From Chloroflexota bacterium (lineage in GTDB: Bacteria; Chloroflexota; Anaerolineae; UBA1429): 25,931 bases of DNA. Within the stretch, counting starts at the first letter, position 1. Every line of letters starts with the position of its first letter. The stretch is taken from contig JAAYXX010000303.1 of assembly GCA_012515695.1 (NCBI GenBank), forward strand, positions 1 through 25,931, read 5' to 3'. Both the position numbers and the translations under genes were made by a program. This document shows positions 6,086-12,591 of the stretch, piece after piece. The notes below the pieces were generated by a model, which saw nothing but the letters and a program-made list of their open reading frames with translations, was not told where the DNA came from and did not search any database.

Positions 6086-7350
6086 ACCGTGGCCGGGGGT
6101 GGCGAAATGTAGACAAGATGCCGCGCCGGTTCGTTATGGCGCTCTGGTGCGCGGTTGTGTTGCTGGCTGTTGCGCTGGTGCCGGTCAGCGCGCAGGATCC
6201 CGACGATGCCCCCGTGCCGGAGACGATTTTGGAAGCGGAGGTGGGCTTTGTCCGGCAGGAGGGCGAGGTTGAGGGGTATGATGGCCAGCCGCAGTTCTAT
6301 CAGCAACTAGACGTGATCATCAGCGAAGGGCCTCGGCAGGGCGAAGTTGTTGTGGTGGAAAATGGGCCGCTGCCAGAGGTGAACGCGCAGCACTATCGCC
6401 CTGGGGACCGCTTGTTCTTGCGGGAAAACCTGGACCCGACGGCCAGTACAGCCTATGTCATCGAAGGGCGGTCGCGCTGGCGTTCGTTGGCGCTCATCAC
6501 CCTGGTTTTCGTGGGGGCCGTGGTGCTGGTTGCCCGGTGGCGCAGCCTGCCTTCGCTATTGGGGTTGGTGCTGTCGTTCGTCGTGCTGCTGTATTACATT
6601 CTGCCGCGTCTGGCGGCGGGGGCCAATCCCCTGCTCACGATTCTGCTTGGCGCTCTACTGATCGTTCCGGCGAGCTTTTACCTGGCTCATGGGTTGTCCA
6701 TCAAGACCAGCGTTGCTATTGTGGGGACGGCCATCTCCTTGGCGCTCACTCTGGTGCTGGCGCAGGTGTTTGTGCGCGGCGCGGGGCTAACTGGCTATGC
6801 GTCTGAGGAAGCGGCTTTTTTGCAGACGCAAACCTCCCAGGTTCTCAATATCCGCGATCTGCTGATTGCCGGAATCATCGTAGGGGTGTTGGGCGTGCTG
6901 GATGACGTGACCATCGCGCAAGCCTCGACGGTGCAAGAGCTACGGCGCGCCAACGCGCAATTGGGCACGTGGGAGTTGTTCCGGCGCGCCATGCGGGTAG
7001 GTCGCGACCACATCGCCTCGGTGGTGAACACGTTGGTGCTGGTGTATGCCGGGGCGTCGCTGCCGCTGTTGCTCTTGCTGCGAACCAGCCCGCTGCCGCT
7101 GGCCTATATGTTGAGCCAGGAAATCATCGCCGAGGAGGTGGTGCGCACGATGGTGGCGAGCATTGGGCTGTTGGCTGCTGTGCCGATCACCACCTGGCTG
7201 GCCGCTATTGCCGTGGTGCGCCTGCCCGTCAGGCAGCCGTCGGGGGCGGGCAGCATTCGCGGAGAACGCAACACACTTGGCACGGAAATGTCGGGGGCAG
7301 AGGAGGGACCCGCCGCCCCTGGCACTCCAGATACATCGAAGAAAGGGTAG
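6082..7350 (+). CDS. YibE/F family multi-pass membrane protein
   Basis: The 422-aa protein has an N-terminal hydrophobic signal or anchor (about residues 16-37, ending PVSA-QD). An extracytoplasmic beta-rich domain follows (about 38-130, with GPLPEVNAQHYRPGDRLFL). Then come about seven hydrophobic segments. The YibE/F family signature is at GVLGVLDDVTIAQASTVQEL, and the C-terminal tail is polar. The family's function is unknown, and transport has been suggested. The ATG overlaps the stop of the ferredoxin-ATPase gene (ATGA), so it is translated with it. This puts a membrane component in the cofactor operon: export or import of a metal, sulfur species or small ligand is possible but inferred. 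The KDG-aldolase gene begins 9 nt after its stop. Confidence 0.88.
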   Translation: MNRGRGWRNVDKMPRRFVMALWCAVVLLAVALVPVSAQDPDDAPVPETILEAEVGFVRQEGEVEGYDGQPQFYQQLDVIISEGPRQGEVVVVENGPLPEVNAQHYRPGDRLFLRENLDPTASTAYVIEGRSRWRSLALITLVFVGAVVLVARWRSLPSLLGLVLSFVVLLYYILPRLAAGANPLLTILLGALLIVPASFYLAHGLSIKTSVAIVGTAISLALTLVLAQVFVRGAGLTGYASEEAAFLQTQTSQVLNIRDLLIAGIIVGVLGVLDDVTIAQASTVQELRRANAQLGTWELFRRAMRVGRDHIASVVNTLVLVYAGASLPLLLLLRTSPLPLAYMLSQEIIAEEVVRTMVASIGLLAAVPITTWLAAIAVVRLPVRQPSGAGSIRGERNTLGTEMSGAEEGPAAPGTPDTSKKG

Positions 7351-7359
7351 AAAACAAAC

Positions 7360-8250
7360 ATGCTTCAGCAGCTATCGGGAATTATTCCTCCATTGACGAC
7401 TCCGTTTACCGCGGATGGCGAGGTCTATGAGGAAGGACTTGGGCGGTTGGTCGAGTTTCAGGTAGAGAAGGGCGTGCATGGCCTCTTTATCTGCGGAACC
7501 TATGGCTCTGGCCCATTGATGAGCGCCGAGCAGCGCAAGCGCGTGCACGAGATCGTCCAGGCGCAGGCGCGAGGGCGCGTGACCATTGTGGCCCACGTGG
7601 GCGCTGCGTCTACCGAACAATCCGTCGAGTTGGCCCAGCACGCGGCCAGCGTTGGGATTCCGTACGTGTCGTCCATTTCGCCATTCTACTATCATCATGA
7701 CGAGCGCACGCTAATCGCGTATTTCCGCGCACTGGTGCAGGCGGTGGATGTGCCGGTCTATGTGTATAACAATCCAAAGGCGTCGGGTATCACCGTCACC
7801 CCGGCGTTGTTGCCGAAACTGGCGGATGTGGGTGTGCGCGGGATCAAGGACAGCGGCTTTAGCTATATTGACCTGACTCACCTGATGCTGGCGATGGAAG
7901 ATCGGCCCGACTTTCATTTCATCGTGGGTACAGAAGGGATTGCGCTGCCTGCGTGGATGACGGGGGCCAGGGGGTGCGTCTCTGGGCTGGCGAACGCCTT
8001 CCCCGAGATCATGGTCAAGTTGTGGGACTTGTTCCAGGCCAAGAAGTATGAAGAGGCCGCGCAGTTGCAGCTCAAGGTCAACAAGGCCCGGCAATTTCTA
8101 CATATTCCCAGCTCTACCAAAGCCGCCTGCTACACGGCTCTGCATGCGCGCGGGATTGACGTGGGGTATCCCAAAGCCCCCGTGCTGCCTGTGGAAGAGC
8201 AAAAGGGCGCAGAGATGGTGGCCGCATTCCAGCAGATAGGGCTGCTCTAG
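7360..8250 (+). CDS. DapA/NAL superfamily aldolase, probably 2-keto-3-deoxygluconate aldolase
   Basis: This 296-aa TIM-barrel class I aldolase carries the Schiff-base Lys in GIKDSG (K163) and the catalytic Tyr in YVYNNP (Y136). The substrate loop is GTYGSGP (46-52) in place of the GTTGE of true dihydrodipicolinate synthase. A GP at this point, together with the C-terminal DVGYPKAPVLPVEE, recalls archaeal KDG/KDPG aldolases. The next gene is a KDG kinase, so cleavage of 2-keto-3-deoxygluconate or its 6-phosphate to pyruvate and glyceraldehyde (or its phosphate) is the best guess. Other sugar-acid lyases of the family remain possible. An AAAGGG lies about 14 nt before the ATG, and the stop of the YibE/F gene is 9 nt upstream, so it belongs to the same transcript. 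Confidence 0.82.
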   Translation: MLQQLSGIIPPLTTPFTADGEVYEEGLGRLVEFQVEKGVHGLFICGTYGSGPLMSAEQRKRVHEIVQAQARGRVTIVAHVGAASTEQSVELAQHAASVGIPYVSSISPFYYHHDERTLIAYFRALVQAVDVPVYVYNNPKASGITVTPALLPKLADVGVRGIKDSGFSYIDLTHLMLAMEDRPDFHFIVGTEGIALPAWMTGARGCVSGLANAFPEIMVKLWDLFQAKKYEEAAQLQLKVNKARQFLHIPSSTKAACYTALHARGIDVGYPKAPVLPVEEQKGAEMVAAFQQIGLL

Positions 8251-8259
8251 GAGAGCGCG

Positions 8260-9240
8260 ATGGCGGAAAGCTCGGATGTGCGCGTTGTCTGTCTTGGCGA
8301 GACCATGCTCATGTTGGCCCCGCCGCCCTATGAATTGCTGGAATACTGCGAGCAGTTCGGGGTATACAGCGGGGGGGCCGAGTCCAACGTAGCCATTGGC
8401 CTGGAGCGGCTGGGCGTGCATGCGGGCTGGATCGGCAAATTGCCTCGCCATGCTCTGGGGAGCAAGGTGGTGAACGGCATCCGCTGCTTCGGGGTGGATA
8501 CCTCGCGAGTGGTCTGGAGCGATGAGGGGCGCGTAGGAACCTTTTTCTTCCAGTGGGGGGCGGCGCCACGCCCCCTGCTGACCATCTATGACCGCGCCGG
8601 GAGCGCAGCCACTACCCTGCTGGCCGATGAACTGGATTGGGACTATATCGCGCGTGCGGAATGGCTGGAACTGACCGGCATTACCCCAGCGCTCAGTCCC
8701 ACCTGCCGGGTGATGGCGCGGGAGGTGGCTCAACGCGCGCGGGCGCTGGGCGTCAAGGTGGCCTTTGATGTGAACTATCGTTCGCTGCTCTGGACGCACG
8801 CCGAGGCCCGCGTAGCCTGCGAGGAAATCTTGCCGTGGGTCAACCTATTGGTGGCAACGGAGACGGACATGGGCATGCTGCTGGGGGGGGATGTGTCATC
8901 GGCGCAAGACTCGCAGCAGGCGCTTGCAGCCATCCAACGGCGCTACCAGATGGACGCGGTGGTGATGACCCGGGGGGGCGAGGGGTGCCTGGCATATGAT
9001 GGTCGAGAGTTTTATCAGGCGTGCGGCCATCCGGTGCAGGTCGTCAATCGGCTAGGGGCTGGCGATGCGTTTGTGGCAGGGTTGCTCTACGGCTGCTTGC
9101 AAGACAACCTGCCTGCTGGTTTGCGAATCGGTATGGCGATGTCGGCGCTTAAACTGACCATCCCGCAGAATATCCCTTTGGTGGACAAGCAGGATGTAGA
9201 GCGGCTGGTGAACGGTCGGGCCTCTGATCTGATCCGGTAG
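8260..9240 (+). CDS. kdgK: 2-keto-3-deoxygluconate kinase (PfkB family)
   Basis: This 326-aa ribokinase-fold sugar kinase has the PfkB N-terminal signature at 38-52 (GGAESNVAIGLERLG). The C-terminal signature NRLGAGDAFVAGLL carries the catalytic base D269. KDG-kinase features are the TIYDRAGSAAT segment (about 108-118) and FDVNYRSLLW, which corresponds to the NYR segment of KdgK enzymes. It would phosphorylate KDG to KDPG with ATP in the cytoplasm, the step next to the aldolase encoded 9 nt upstream. Together they form the lower part of an Entner-Doudoroff-type or uronate-degradation pathway. GAGAG lies just before the ATG. No dehydratase or uronate isomerase is seen in the window. Confidence 0.88.
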   Translation: MAESSDVRVVCLGETMLMLAPPPYELLEYCEQFGVYSGGAESNVAIGLERLGVHAGWIGKLPRHALGSKVVNGIRCFGVDTSRVVWSDEGRVGTFFFQWGAAPRPLLTIYDRAGSAATTLLADELDWDYIARAEWLELTGITPALSPTCRVMAREVAQRARALGVKVAFDVNYRSLLWTHAEARVACEEILPWVNLLVATETDMGMLLGGDVSSAQDSQQALAAIQRRYQMDAVVMTRGGEGCLAYDGREFYQACGHPVQVVNRLGAGDAFVAGLLYGCLQDNLPAGLRIGMAMSALKLTIPQNIPLVDKQDVERLVNGRASDLIR

Positions 9241-9296
9241 GGATAGGCCAAGCCCGAAAATGGCAGACTGGTTGGCATGGAAAGGGGGTGAGCAAG

Positions 9297-9395
9297 ATGC
9301 GAGAACTGGCCCACCGACTGCGTGTCGGCGAGGCGGGCGGTGGGGACTGGTTTGACCGAGGGATGCATATTGGGTTGATTATAGTCCATAGCTAA
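9297..9395 (+). CDS. possible 32-aa leader peptide before the DUF5320 gene
   Basis: An ATG at 9297 follows a purine-rich AAAGGGGGTGAG and opens a 32-codon frame ending in TAA at 9393-9395. That stop overlaps the start of the TAAGGGAGG ribosome binding site of the next gene, an arrangement expected for a coupled leader peptide. The product (it contains LAHRLRVGEAGGGDWFDRG) matches nothing I know. It may be a chance frame. Confidence 0.3.
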   Translation: MRELAHRLRVGEAGGGDWFDRGMHIGLIIVHS

Positions 9396-9407
9396 GGGAG
9401 GCTTAAC

Positions 9408-9836
9408 ATGCCACGTGGAGATAGAACTGGACCCAGGGGAATGGGTCCCATGACGGGTAGAGAAGCCGGCTATTGTGCCGGATACAGCGAGCCGGGATAT
9501 GCGAACCCTGGCCCTCGCTTTGGCCGACGCTTTCGCCGCTTTGGTCGTCGCGGCGGCTTGGGCTGGGGGCGCGGTGGCGGCTGGTGTCACCGCAACTGGC
9601 ACGATGCTACTGGTGTGCCGGGTTGGGCGCGGTTTGGCTATGCGCCAGCCTGGGGCGCTCCGCCGCCAGTATGGCAGGCGCCTCATGCTCCGCAGCCGAA
9701 CTATCCGCGGCATCAGAAGGCCCGGTTCCTGATGCAGCAAGTGGCCTGGTTGCAGGAACAGTTGCAGAGCATCCAGGAGCGCATTGCCGAATTGGAGAAA
9801 GCGACGGGTGAGGATAAAGCAAGACAGGACGGGTAA
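9408..9836 (+). CDS. DUF5320 domain protein with coiled-coil tail
   Basis: The 142-aa protein begins with the DUF5320 signature MPRGDRTGPRGMGPMTGR followed by AGYCAG. It continues into an Arg/Gly/aromatic-rich middle (about 33-60, RRFRRFGRRGG...GRGGGW) and a Pro/Trp/Ala stretch. The last 40 residues form an amphipathic helix likely to be a coiled coil (MQQVAWLQEQLQSIQERIAEL). Function is unknown. Proteins of this family are commonly found beside NifX-like and Mrp genes in anaerobes, which fits the operon here even though two sugar-acid genes intervene. GGGAGG lies 9 nt upstream of the ATG. The stop codon sits in the loop of a hairpin (9824-9864). Confidence 0.82.
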   Translation: MPRGDRTGPRGMGPMTGREAGYCAGYSEPGYANPGPRFGRRFRRFGRRGGLGWGRGGGWCHRNWHDATGVPGWARFGYAPAWGAPPPVWQAPHAPQPNYPRHQKARFLMQQVAWLQEQLQSIQERIAELEKATGEDKARQDG

Positions 9837-9864
9837 AGGCTTCCGACCCAGTCACCCGTCCTGT
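9824..9864 (+). terminator. hairpin across the stop codon of the DUF5320 gene
   Basis: A perfect 11-bp stem (ACAGGACGGGT at 9824-9834 with 9854-9864) encloses a 19-nt loop that contains the end of the stop codon. It has no U-tract. It is followed at once by a second hairpin, so the pair probably ends the long operon or protects its 3' end. Confidence 0.5.
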
Positions 9865-9871
9865 ACGGTGC

Positions 9872-9900
9872 GGAGGTGGGGGATATATTTCTCCACCTCC
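9872..9900 (+). terminator. second hairpin at the operon end
   Basis: GGAGGTGG (9872-9879) pairs with CCACCTCC (9893-9900), and two inner pairs extend the stem to 10 bp around an AT-rich loop. The bases after it are pyrimidine-rich (CGCGCCCCTCTATTCT) but hold no clean U-run. Between here and the promoter at 10091 I see no convincing gene: frames at 9876 and 9959 lack ribosome binding sites. Confidence 0.5.
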
Positions 9901-10090
9901 CGCGCCCCTCTATTCTACGCCTTGCTCGCGAGAACGCAAGAATCTCGATTGTAGGAGGTTGGTTTCAGGTAGATCCCCCGCATGGATCAACCGTTCAATG
10001 GCAGGGGTCACCAGTTCCGCCATCGTGGCGGGAGATCATAGCCAACTCGGCAACGGTCTACTTTATCGCAAATTCAATTCCTATACCCCG

Positions 10091-10119
10091 TTCCCAATTG
10101 CGGTTCCATATGCTATAAT
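10091..10119 (+). promoter_or_regulatory. extended -10 promoter for the small membrane-protein genes
   Basis: A perfect TATAAT (10114-10119) is preceded by TGC, making an extended -10. TTCCCA at 10091-10096 is a weak -35 at 17 bp. RNA would start near 10126, about 48 nt before the ATG at 10174. This marks a new transcription unit after the long operon. Confidence 0.65.
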
Positions 10120-10173
10120 GGCAACAGGTGCGCGCATAACCGTCCGTCTCGTGTGTCACTACTGGAGGTCGGA

Positions 10174-10431
10174 ATGGTCATCGTGGCTCTGGGTAGTATA
10201 GGTCTGGGGTTGGTCTGGGGCTGGCTGCTGGGGATGCTGACGCGCCGGAAGGGATTACGGGGCTGGAATCTGACGCTGCTGGCGGCTGTGGCGGTCCAGG
10301 CGGCAGAGATTATCGTATGGGCAAATGGGTGGGCCTTGGCGCTGTTTCTCGGCGCTATAGTGCTCGCCCTTTTTTCATATCGAGCCTGGCAACAGGGGCT
10401 ACGTCGGCGCGTTGTGCGCGAAGCGGACTAG
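10174..10431 (+). CDS. small membrane protein, 85 aa, unknown function
   Basis: I do not recognise this protein. Three hydrophobic segments are visible at about 1-20, 33-50 and 52-70. A basic loop (TRRKGLRG) follows the first and a basic tail (QQGLRRRVVREAD) follows the last, so both of these should face the cytoplasm. The ATG at 10174 is chosen because GGAGG lies 5 nt before it; a GTG seven codons upstream would place this site inside the coding region. The next small membrane-protein gene starts 39 nt downstream and the two share the promoter at 10091-10119. Confidence 0.7.
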   Translation: MVIVALGSIGLGLVWGWLLGMLTRRKGLRGWNLTLLAAVAVQAAEIIVWANGWALALFLGAIVLALFSYRAWQQGLRRRVVREAD

Positions 10432-10470
10432 TACCGGGGACCGTCGTTCTATCTGTGAGGGAGGGTCATC

Positions 10471-10881
10471 ATGGACGAGAGCGTAGCGGCGACAAGCATT
10501 CAACTAGTCGGAGCGTGGGGCTTTGGCGCCCTCATCGGTTGGTATGTCTACTATATCAACCGCTATCGCAAGGCTGATGTGCAGTTGGGCGATCTGGTGA
10601 CGATCATTGGCGTGTTGGGCGGCGGGGCTATCCTGGCTATCTTTCCGGCCCGCACGGATCTGTTCGGCGCGTATGGCGTGGGTCTGTTTACTGGCTTTTT
10701 TGGCTATTTTCTGGTGCTGCTCTTTATGGTGGGCATGAGCAGGAATTTCGATGTGGACTGGTTCCTGGATGGCCGCCGCAAGCGAACCGAGGAGCCTTAC
10801 TATATTCCGGAGGAAATCCAGGCTACTGTGCGCCCTGGCCTGGATATGCCCGGCAGGCCGGGATCAGGCTCGAAGGAGTAG
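10471..10881 (+). CDS. membrane protein, 136 aa, unknown function
   Basis: Three hydrophobic segments lie at about residues 9-29, 39-58 and 64-90. The second is glycine-rich (IIGVLGGGAILAIF). A polar tail of about 45 residues follows (WFLDGRRKRTEEPYYIPEEI...). I cannot assign a family. GGGAGG lies 8 nt before the ATG. It is the second gene of a two-gene unit. Both encode small three-helix proteins, so they may form one complex. The gene is convergent with the transporter gene on the opposite strand. Confidence 0.75.
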   Translation: MDESVAATSIQLVGAWGFGALIGWYVYYINRYRKADVQLGDLVTIIGVLGGGAILAIFPARTDLFGAYGVGLFTGFFGYFLVLLFMVGMSRNFDVDWFLDGRRKRTEEPYYIPEEIQATVRPGLDMPGRPGSGSKE

Positions 10882-10927
10882 CGACTGCTGAATTGGGCGC
10901 GACCACGGGGGCACACGGTTCAAGGGC

Positions 10928-10971
10928 GGACAGTCTGTAACTGGCGCGCCTGCAAGGCGCGGCTACTGTCC
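10928..10971. other. nested inverted repeats in a convergent gap, possible terminator
   Basis: Outer arms GGACAGT/ACTGTCC (10928-10934 and 10965-10971) enclose a second perfect hairpin, GCGCC-TGCAA-GGCGC (10946-10960). The structure lies between the stops of two convergent genes (10881 and 11008), the normal place for a bidirectional terminator. U-tracts are missing on both sides. Confidence 0.4.
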
Positions 10972-11007
10972 ACCGCTGAAGGGCATACGGCGGGGGGCGT
11001 TCCCGCT

Positions 11008-12363
11008 TTACCTGGCAAGCGCGCCGGGTGACGCGGATGCGGCCTTGTGGGGAGCGGGCAATCGGCAAGCCAGCCCGAAAGCGAGCGCCAGCGAGGTGGC
11101 GGCCACGGCAAAGATGGGCGCATATCCCACCAGATCAAGGAGCGCGCCGCTCAACGTGGGGAGAAAATAGAGCGGCCCCAGCAGCGTGTTCGCCAGCCCA
11201 TAGTAGGTGGGCCGGTCGCGTTCGGGGGCGATGCTATAGAGATAGCTAATGTTGGCAATCGACCCGGCGGATGTGCCCAGCCCTTCGATGAAAAAGATCA
11301 ACCCAAACAGGGACGCGGCCCAGGAGGGGACAGCCTCGCCACTGAGCAACACCAGCAGGCGAGGCAGGAGCAGCACACCCGCCGCCGCGGCGAGGTGGCA
11401 GGCAATGCCCGCCTTCATCACCCACAAGTCGCTGCGCCTGGTACACTGCGCGCCCCAAAATGGATTAGAGAGCACACGCGAGAAGGTTTGCAAGGCGACA
11501 TAGATGCCAGCCATCGCGGGCGGCGCGCCCAAGACGCTGGTGGCGTACAGGATATAGAACGGGGTCGCCAGTTCCACGCCGGTGGAGGCGGCCCGCACGC
11601 CCACGTACAGCGCATAGCGCCGATCCTGGCGCAAGAGAGAGGGGGCGCGCTTGATCTGCTGCCACATGTCCAGGCGCCGGGGCTTGATGGGCAAGAGTTG
11701 CTCTTTGACCCCGTTCAGAATCGGGATCGAGATGGCGAACGACAGGCCAGATAGCCCGATCAGGGCGGTATAGTTGAGCGGAAACTGGCTGACCCGGCCA
11801 TCCAGGATGGCGCGAACGGCCAGACCCGCCAGAAACCCGGCGATGCCGCCCGTCAGGTTGCAGATAGCCACCACGCGCGCCCGCTCCTCCGGCGGCACCA
11901 TGCGGGCGATGATCTCTGTGCGGCCTACTGATGACGAGCCTGCTGTGATGCGCGTGATGGTGAACAGCACGAAAAACACCGCCAGCACCAGCCCCGGATG
12001 GTCTACCCCATAGAAGTAGGTCAGCACGGCGATAATCATGTAGAACGCTGCGCGGATGATCTCCAGGGCGGTGACCACTGGCATAAAGCGGGTGAAGCGT
12101 TGCATCGTTCCGGCGGCGAGGAACTGGGGAGCGAGCCAGCCGAAGAAGCGGATGGAAGGCACGAGGCCCACCAATAAGTTGGACCCGCCCAGTGCTTTGA
12201 CGAACAGGGTCAGCACCATGCTGGGTTGGGAGAGTGTCATCCCCGTTTCGACAAAGAACTGGTTGACGGCTTTTAATGCGATGTTGTGCCGTATGATGGC
12301 ACGGGGCATTGCGCCGGATGGTGCTGGCTGTGTGGAGGGTTGTTCCACGCTCGAGTCACTCAA
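11008..12363 (-). CDS. major facilitator superfamily (MFS) transporter
   Basis: The protein has about 451 aa and about 12 hydrophobic segments, in two halves split by a charged central loop (IKPRRLDMWQQIKRAPSLLRQDRR). The loop after the fourth or fifth helix (IIARMVPPEERARVVAICNLTGGIAGFLAG) is typical of MFS permeases, and a similar loop recurs in the second half (SIAPERDRPTYYGLANTLLG). The substrate cannot be read from the sequence. The nearby sulfatase and glycosidases make a sugar or sugar derivative plausible. The start is uncertain: TTG at 12363 has GGGAG 5 nt upstream, while a TTG at 12375 and an ATG at 12309 are in frame but have poorer sites. It has its own promoter (12447-12474) and lies downstream of a second, larger MFS gene on the same strand. 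Confidence 0.87.
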   Translation of the reverse strand: MSDSSVEQPSTQPAPSGAMPRAIIRHNIALKAVNQFFVETGMTLSQPSMVLTLFVKALGGSNLLVGLVPSIRFFGWLAPQFLAAGTMQRFTRFMPVVTALEIIRAAFYMIIAVLTYFYGVDHPGLVLAVFFVLFTITRITAGSSSVGRTEIIARMVPPEERARVVAICNLTGGIAGFLAGLAVRAILDGRVSQFPLNYTALIGLSGLSFAISIPILNGVKEQLLPIKPRRLDMWQQIKRAPSLLRQDRRYALYVGVRAASTGVELATPFYILYATSVLGAPPAMAGIYVALQTFSRVLSNPFWGAQCTRRSDLWVMKAGIACHLAAAAGVLLLPRLLVLLSGEAVPSWAASLFGLIFFIEGLGTSAGSIANISYLYSIAPERDRPTYYGLANTLLGPLYFLPTLSGALLDLVGYAPIFAVAATSLALAFGLACRLPAPHKAASASPGALAR

Positions 12364-12446
12364 GATTGCTCCCAAGGCGAGGGTGAATGACGTTTCGCTG
12401 GCCGGTTGCAGGGAATACAGGTTACTGCCCAGTCGCCGATGCCGCT

Positions 12447-12474
12447 ATCATAGCACGTTGGCGGGAGATGGCAA
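12447..12474 (-). promoter_or_regulatory. sigma70-type promoter of the MFS gene
   Basis: On the minus strand TTGCCA (12469-12474) and TATGAT (12447-12452) are spaced by 16 bp. RNA would start near 12440, giving a leader of about 75 nt to the proposed TTG start. It shows that the two MFS genes need not be co-transcribed. Confidence 0.55.
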
Positions 12475-12547
12475 GCGGCTGCACGCGTAGAAAATCCCGC
12501 TATAGTACATTTGGCCTGCTTTAACGCGTTTCGGTTTCTTCCAGCCT

Positions 12548-12590
12548 GGGATATTCAGTCAGGTAGCCGCGGCATCCTGCCGCATATCCC
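12548..12590 (-). terminator. hairpin just downstream of the MFS-HEAT gene
   Basis: An inner perfect stem GCGGCA/TGCCGC (12569-12574 with 12578-12583, 3-nt loop) and outer arms GGGATAT/ATATCCC (12548-12554 with 12584-12590) lie immediately after the stop of the minus-strand gene at 12592. There is no U-tract, so termination efficiency is uncertain. Confidence 0.4.
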
Positions 12591-12591
12591 C

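Noticed and set aside
9352..9385. TTGACC and TATAGT as a promoter for the DUF5320 gene
   Set aside because: The spacing is 22 bp, outside the normal 16-18 bp.
9982..10038. A 19-codon RG/His-rich frame (MDQPFNGRGHQF...)
   Set aside because: Its composition resembles the RG tails of the operon, but the nearest GGAGG is about 23 nt away, too far for a ribosome site.
9876..10201. Two overlapping 80-codon frames between the DUF5320 and membrane-protein genes
   Set aside because: Neither has a ribosome site; the first starts inside a hairpin and the second runs through the promoter and start of the next gene.
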